NCBI GenBank assembly: GCA_002708305.1
Contig: PANE01000005.1
Span: 160,097-194,461, forward strand
Reading direction: 5' to 3'
From: Rhodospirillaceae bacterium
GTDB lineage: Bacteria > Pseudomonadota > Alphaproteobacteria > Thalassobaculales > Thalassobaculaceae
Length of the DNA: 34,365 nucleotides
Part shown: one piece after another, positions 32,662 to 34,365 of the stretch
How the letters are laid out: every line of letters starts with the position of its first letter
How positions within the stretch are numbered: the stretch's first letter is position 1
Notes under the pieces: generated by a model
Databases searched by the model: none
Told to the model about the DNA's origin: nothing
What the model saw: the letters and a program-made list of their open reading frames with translations, nothing else
Made by a program: the position numbers and the translations under genes

Positions 32662-33432
32662 ATGGACTTATTACTAGACTATTTCCCCAATGGCCTCACA
32701 CTTTTTGAAGCTTTGGGGTTAATTATATTTAGCTATTTCACTTCCGCAGTCACAGCTACAGTTGGCATTGGAGGCGGCGTCATGATGTTGATGGCTATGG
32801 CCTCAATAATGCCCATAATATCAGTTATACCAGTCCACGGAGCTGTTCAAATGGGGTCAAATGGCGGCCGTGCTTGGTTAATGCGCGATCACTTAAGTTG
32901 GACTATATTCATATACTTCCTCATTGGGTCGTTGATTGGTGCAGCAATAGCCTCCCAAGTTGTAGTCGCCCTACCAAAAGATATTTTACGGTTAATATTG
33001 GGGGTATTTGTCATCTGGATCGTCTGGGGACCAAAGCCCAGAAAAAGGAATGTAAATCCAAAGTCATTTATTCCAATTGGGATTGGTACAACCTTCGCCA
33101 GCATGTTTGTTGGAGCGACAGGGCTGCTGATAGGTGCATTCATGGAACCAAAACTTCTAGGAAAAATGAACGCCGTCAGTACTCATGCTATTTGCGGAAT
33201 GCTTCAACATGGCCTTAAAATTATGGTTTTTGGCTTGCTAGGGTTTGCTTTTTCAGAATGGATCTTTCTTATCCTAGCCATGGTAGGAACTGGATTTCTA
33301 GGAACTTTCACTGGCCATTTTATACTTAATAAAATACCAGAAAAAATTTTTATAATCCTTTTTAAGGGTTTACTTACACTTTTATCAGCCCGCCTAATAT
33401 ATCTGGCTATTATGGAACTTTGGATAAAATAA
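32662..33432 (+). CDS. TauE/SafE-family membrane permease
   Basis: A 256-residue inner-membrane protein with about seven or eight hydrophobic segments. The first TauE/SafE repeat is visible as VTATVGIGGGVMMLMAM followed by AVQMGSNGGRAWLM, and the second as FVGATGLLIGAFM followed by ISTHA-like VSTHAICGMLQHGLKI. The family exports sulfite, sulfoacetate and other small organic anions, or imports such compounds; the substrate cannot be read here. Divergent from rutE (125 bases) and convergent with the M19 gene (9 bases). Confidence 0.88.
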   Translation: MDLLLDYFPNGLTLFEALGLIIFSYFTSAVTATVGIGGGVMMLMAMASIMPIISVIPVHGAVQMGSNGGRAWLMRDHLSWTIFIYFLIGSLIGAAIASQVVVALPKDILRLILGVFVIWIVWGPKPRKRNVNPKSFIPIGIGTTFASMFVGATGLLIGAFMEPKLLGKMNAVSTHAICGMLQHGLKIMVFGLLGFAFSEWIFLILAMVGTGFLGTFTGHFILNKIPEKIFIILFKGLLTLLSARLIYLAIMELWIK

Positions 33433-33441
33433 AACGTAGCT

Positions 33442-34365
33442 TTAACGCCATACGTCACCCAAAAACCTGACCCAATTTTCCCCTAAAGTTTTCCTGATGC
33501 GGTTTTCCGACCAGCCTGCGTTTTCCATTACGGGAATAAAATTCCCAAAACTCCCAAGTTTTTCAAGCCCTAATGGCATCTTTGGAACTTTTTTATGCGG
33601 TGTAGACGTAGGTTTACCATTACCTTTATCAGACGATAAGTAATTGAAAAATTCGATATCTTGGTCTTGAACCCAATCAGTTCCTATTCCGACTTTATCC
33701 TCGCCAACTATATTTATTACATACTCTATGGCAGACACACAATCTGCTAATGTACTGTCCTCCCCTTTAGGAAGAAACGGCGTATAACTGGCAAAACCAA
33801 CGAAGCCATCAGCTTGGGCAATAGCACGTAATTGGTCGTCGGTCTTATTCCGCGCGTGCTTTTTTAACATTGGACAGCAATGTGTATAAGCAACTGGTTT
33901 CTTTGAATATCTAATAGCATCGTCACTAGTTTTAGGACCAACGTGAGATAGGTCAATCAATATTCCTAGTTCATTCATAACATTGACAACCTCGTGCCCA
34001 AAATCTGTCAACCCTCCGTCGTTACTTTCCCAGCAACCAGAGCCGACTAGATTCTGGGAATTATAGGTTAACTGGATAATTTTTACTCCAAGATCTCTAA
34101 AAAGAATCAAATTACCAAGGTCATTATCTATACCGCTCGTATTTTGCCAGCCGAGAATAATTCCCACTTTCTTTTCTCTTTGAGCACGCACTATATCTTC
34201 CACACTAAAAACCTGAATTATAATATCATCCCATTCCCGAAACCAATGCTTCCATTGTGCTATATTAGCCATCGTATCTTGAAAATTATGCCACACGCTG
34301 CAAGTGCAGTTGGCTGCAGTAATGCCGCCCTTTTGCATGTCTTCGAAAACAGCTCTAGAAAACTT
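33442..34365 (-). CDS. M19 membrane-dipeptidase-like protein, N-terminus beyond window
   Basis: The frame is open to the window edge, so only the C-terminal ~307 residues are visible. The renal dipeptidase (M19) fold is recognised from GLTDFGHEVVNVMNELG, LIDLSHVG (zinc His), PVAYTHCCP (second zinc His), the ARN arginine site and VGIGTDWVQ. The first HxD metal pair would be upstream, outside the window. The bridging glutamate of characterised members (GVEGGH) aligns with Gln in LGWQNTSG, residue 74 of the visible part. It may hydrolyse dipeptides, beta-lactam-like or other amide substrates, or have lost dizinc chemistry. ENWVRFLGDVW is a normal C-terminus. Confidence 0.87.
   Translation of the reverse strand, partial: KFSRAVFEDMQKGGITAANCTCSVWHNFQDTMANIAQWKHWFREWDDIIIQVFSVEDIVRAQREKKVGIILGWQNTSGIDNDLGNLILFRDLGVKIIQLTYNSQNLVGSGCWESNDGGLTDFGHEVVNVMNELGILIDLSHVGPKTSDDAIRYSKKPVAYTHCCPMLKKHARNKTDDQLRAIAQADGFVGFASYTPFLPKGEDSTLADCVSAIEYVINIVGEDKVGIGTDWVQDQDIEFFNYLSSDKGNGKPTSTPHKKVPKMPLGLEKLGSFGNFIPVMENAGWSENRIRKTLGENWVRFLGDVWR

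Noticed and set aside
32874-33218. 114-codon alternate-frame ORF inside the TauE/SafE gene
   Set aside because: Same-strand frame shadow; the TauE/SafE frame has clear repeats and membrane segments.

Overview
The window reads as a chromosomal segment of an AT-rich, probably marine or aquatic alphaproteobacterium. The class is supported by several gene orders and families: rpmB beside COX15-type heme A synthase, the three-subunit PntAA/PntAB/PntB transhydrogenase, hemC-hemD-(mitofilin-like)-hemY divergent from tsaD-gpsA, a GapR (DUF2312) protein, and pckA divergent from chvI-chvG followed by a short HprK, RapZ, a mannose-type EIIA, HPr and EI, then ahcY. Placement below class level (a Rhodospirillales-like lineage seems likely) is inference only. 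I see no insertion sequence, prophage, CRISPR array, rRNA or tRNA.

Layout. 1-1254: end of an EAL-domain gene and a TIGR01459-type HAD hydrolase, overlapping by one base. 1374-3582: rpmB (GTG start, near-consensus promoter), heme A synthase on the minus strand, and a divergent small lipoprotein. 3707-6688: pntAA-pntAB-pntB. 6720-11048 (minus): hemC, hemD, a Mic60-like membrane protein and hemY, one operon for tetrapyrrole synthesis and probably membrane shaping. 11145-13181: tsaD and gpsA. 13410-15688: gapR, hisS and a cysteine-based phosphatase. 15707-16933 (minus): a class III CoA-transferase that closely resembles 2-methylfumaryl-CoA isomerase (Mct). 17075-18697 (minus): pckA.

18698-19686 is the only long stretch without genes. 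It holds several inverted repeats, a terminator-like hairpin and a good promoter candidate, so it is the best place to look for an unannotated small RNA or a shared control region. 19687-25981 is the signalling core: ChvI/ChvG two-component system, HprK, RapZ, EIIA, HPr and EI. No PTS sugar permease is present, so this phosphorelay is probably regulatory; HPr keeps both the histidine used by EI and the serine used by HprK. PEP carboxykinase next door makes PEP, the phosphate donor of EI, so carbon status, envelope sensing and gluconeogenesis are physically linked.

26098-28355 carries a Gfo/Idh/MocA oxidoreductase with altered catalytic motifs, followed by a PLP aminotransferase. They look like a two-step module inserted between the PTS genes and ahcY, and an imperfect inverted repeat lies just upstream. 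28512-31896: ahcY (short form), a cupin, a RumA-like RNA methyltransferase and an RHH-domain protein. 31922-34365: a RutE-like nitroreductase (minus), a TauE/SafE permease, and the C-terminal part of an M19 dipeptidase-like gene (minus) running off the end.

The window is mostly conserved alphaproteobacterial core. The least explained items are the 989-base intergenic region, the oxidoreductase/aminotransferase pair, the Mct-like enzyme outside any visible 3-hydroxypropionate pathway, the Mic60-like protein, and the M19 protein whose bridging glutamate appears to be glutamine.
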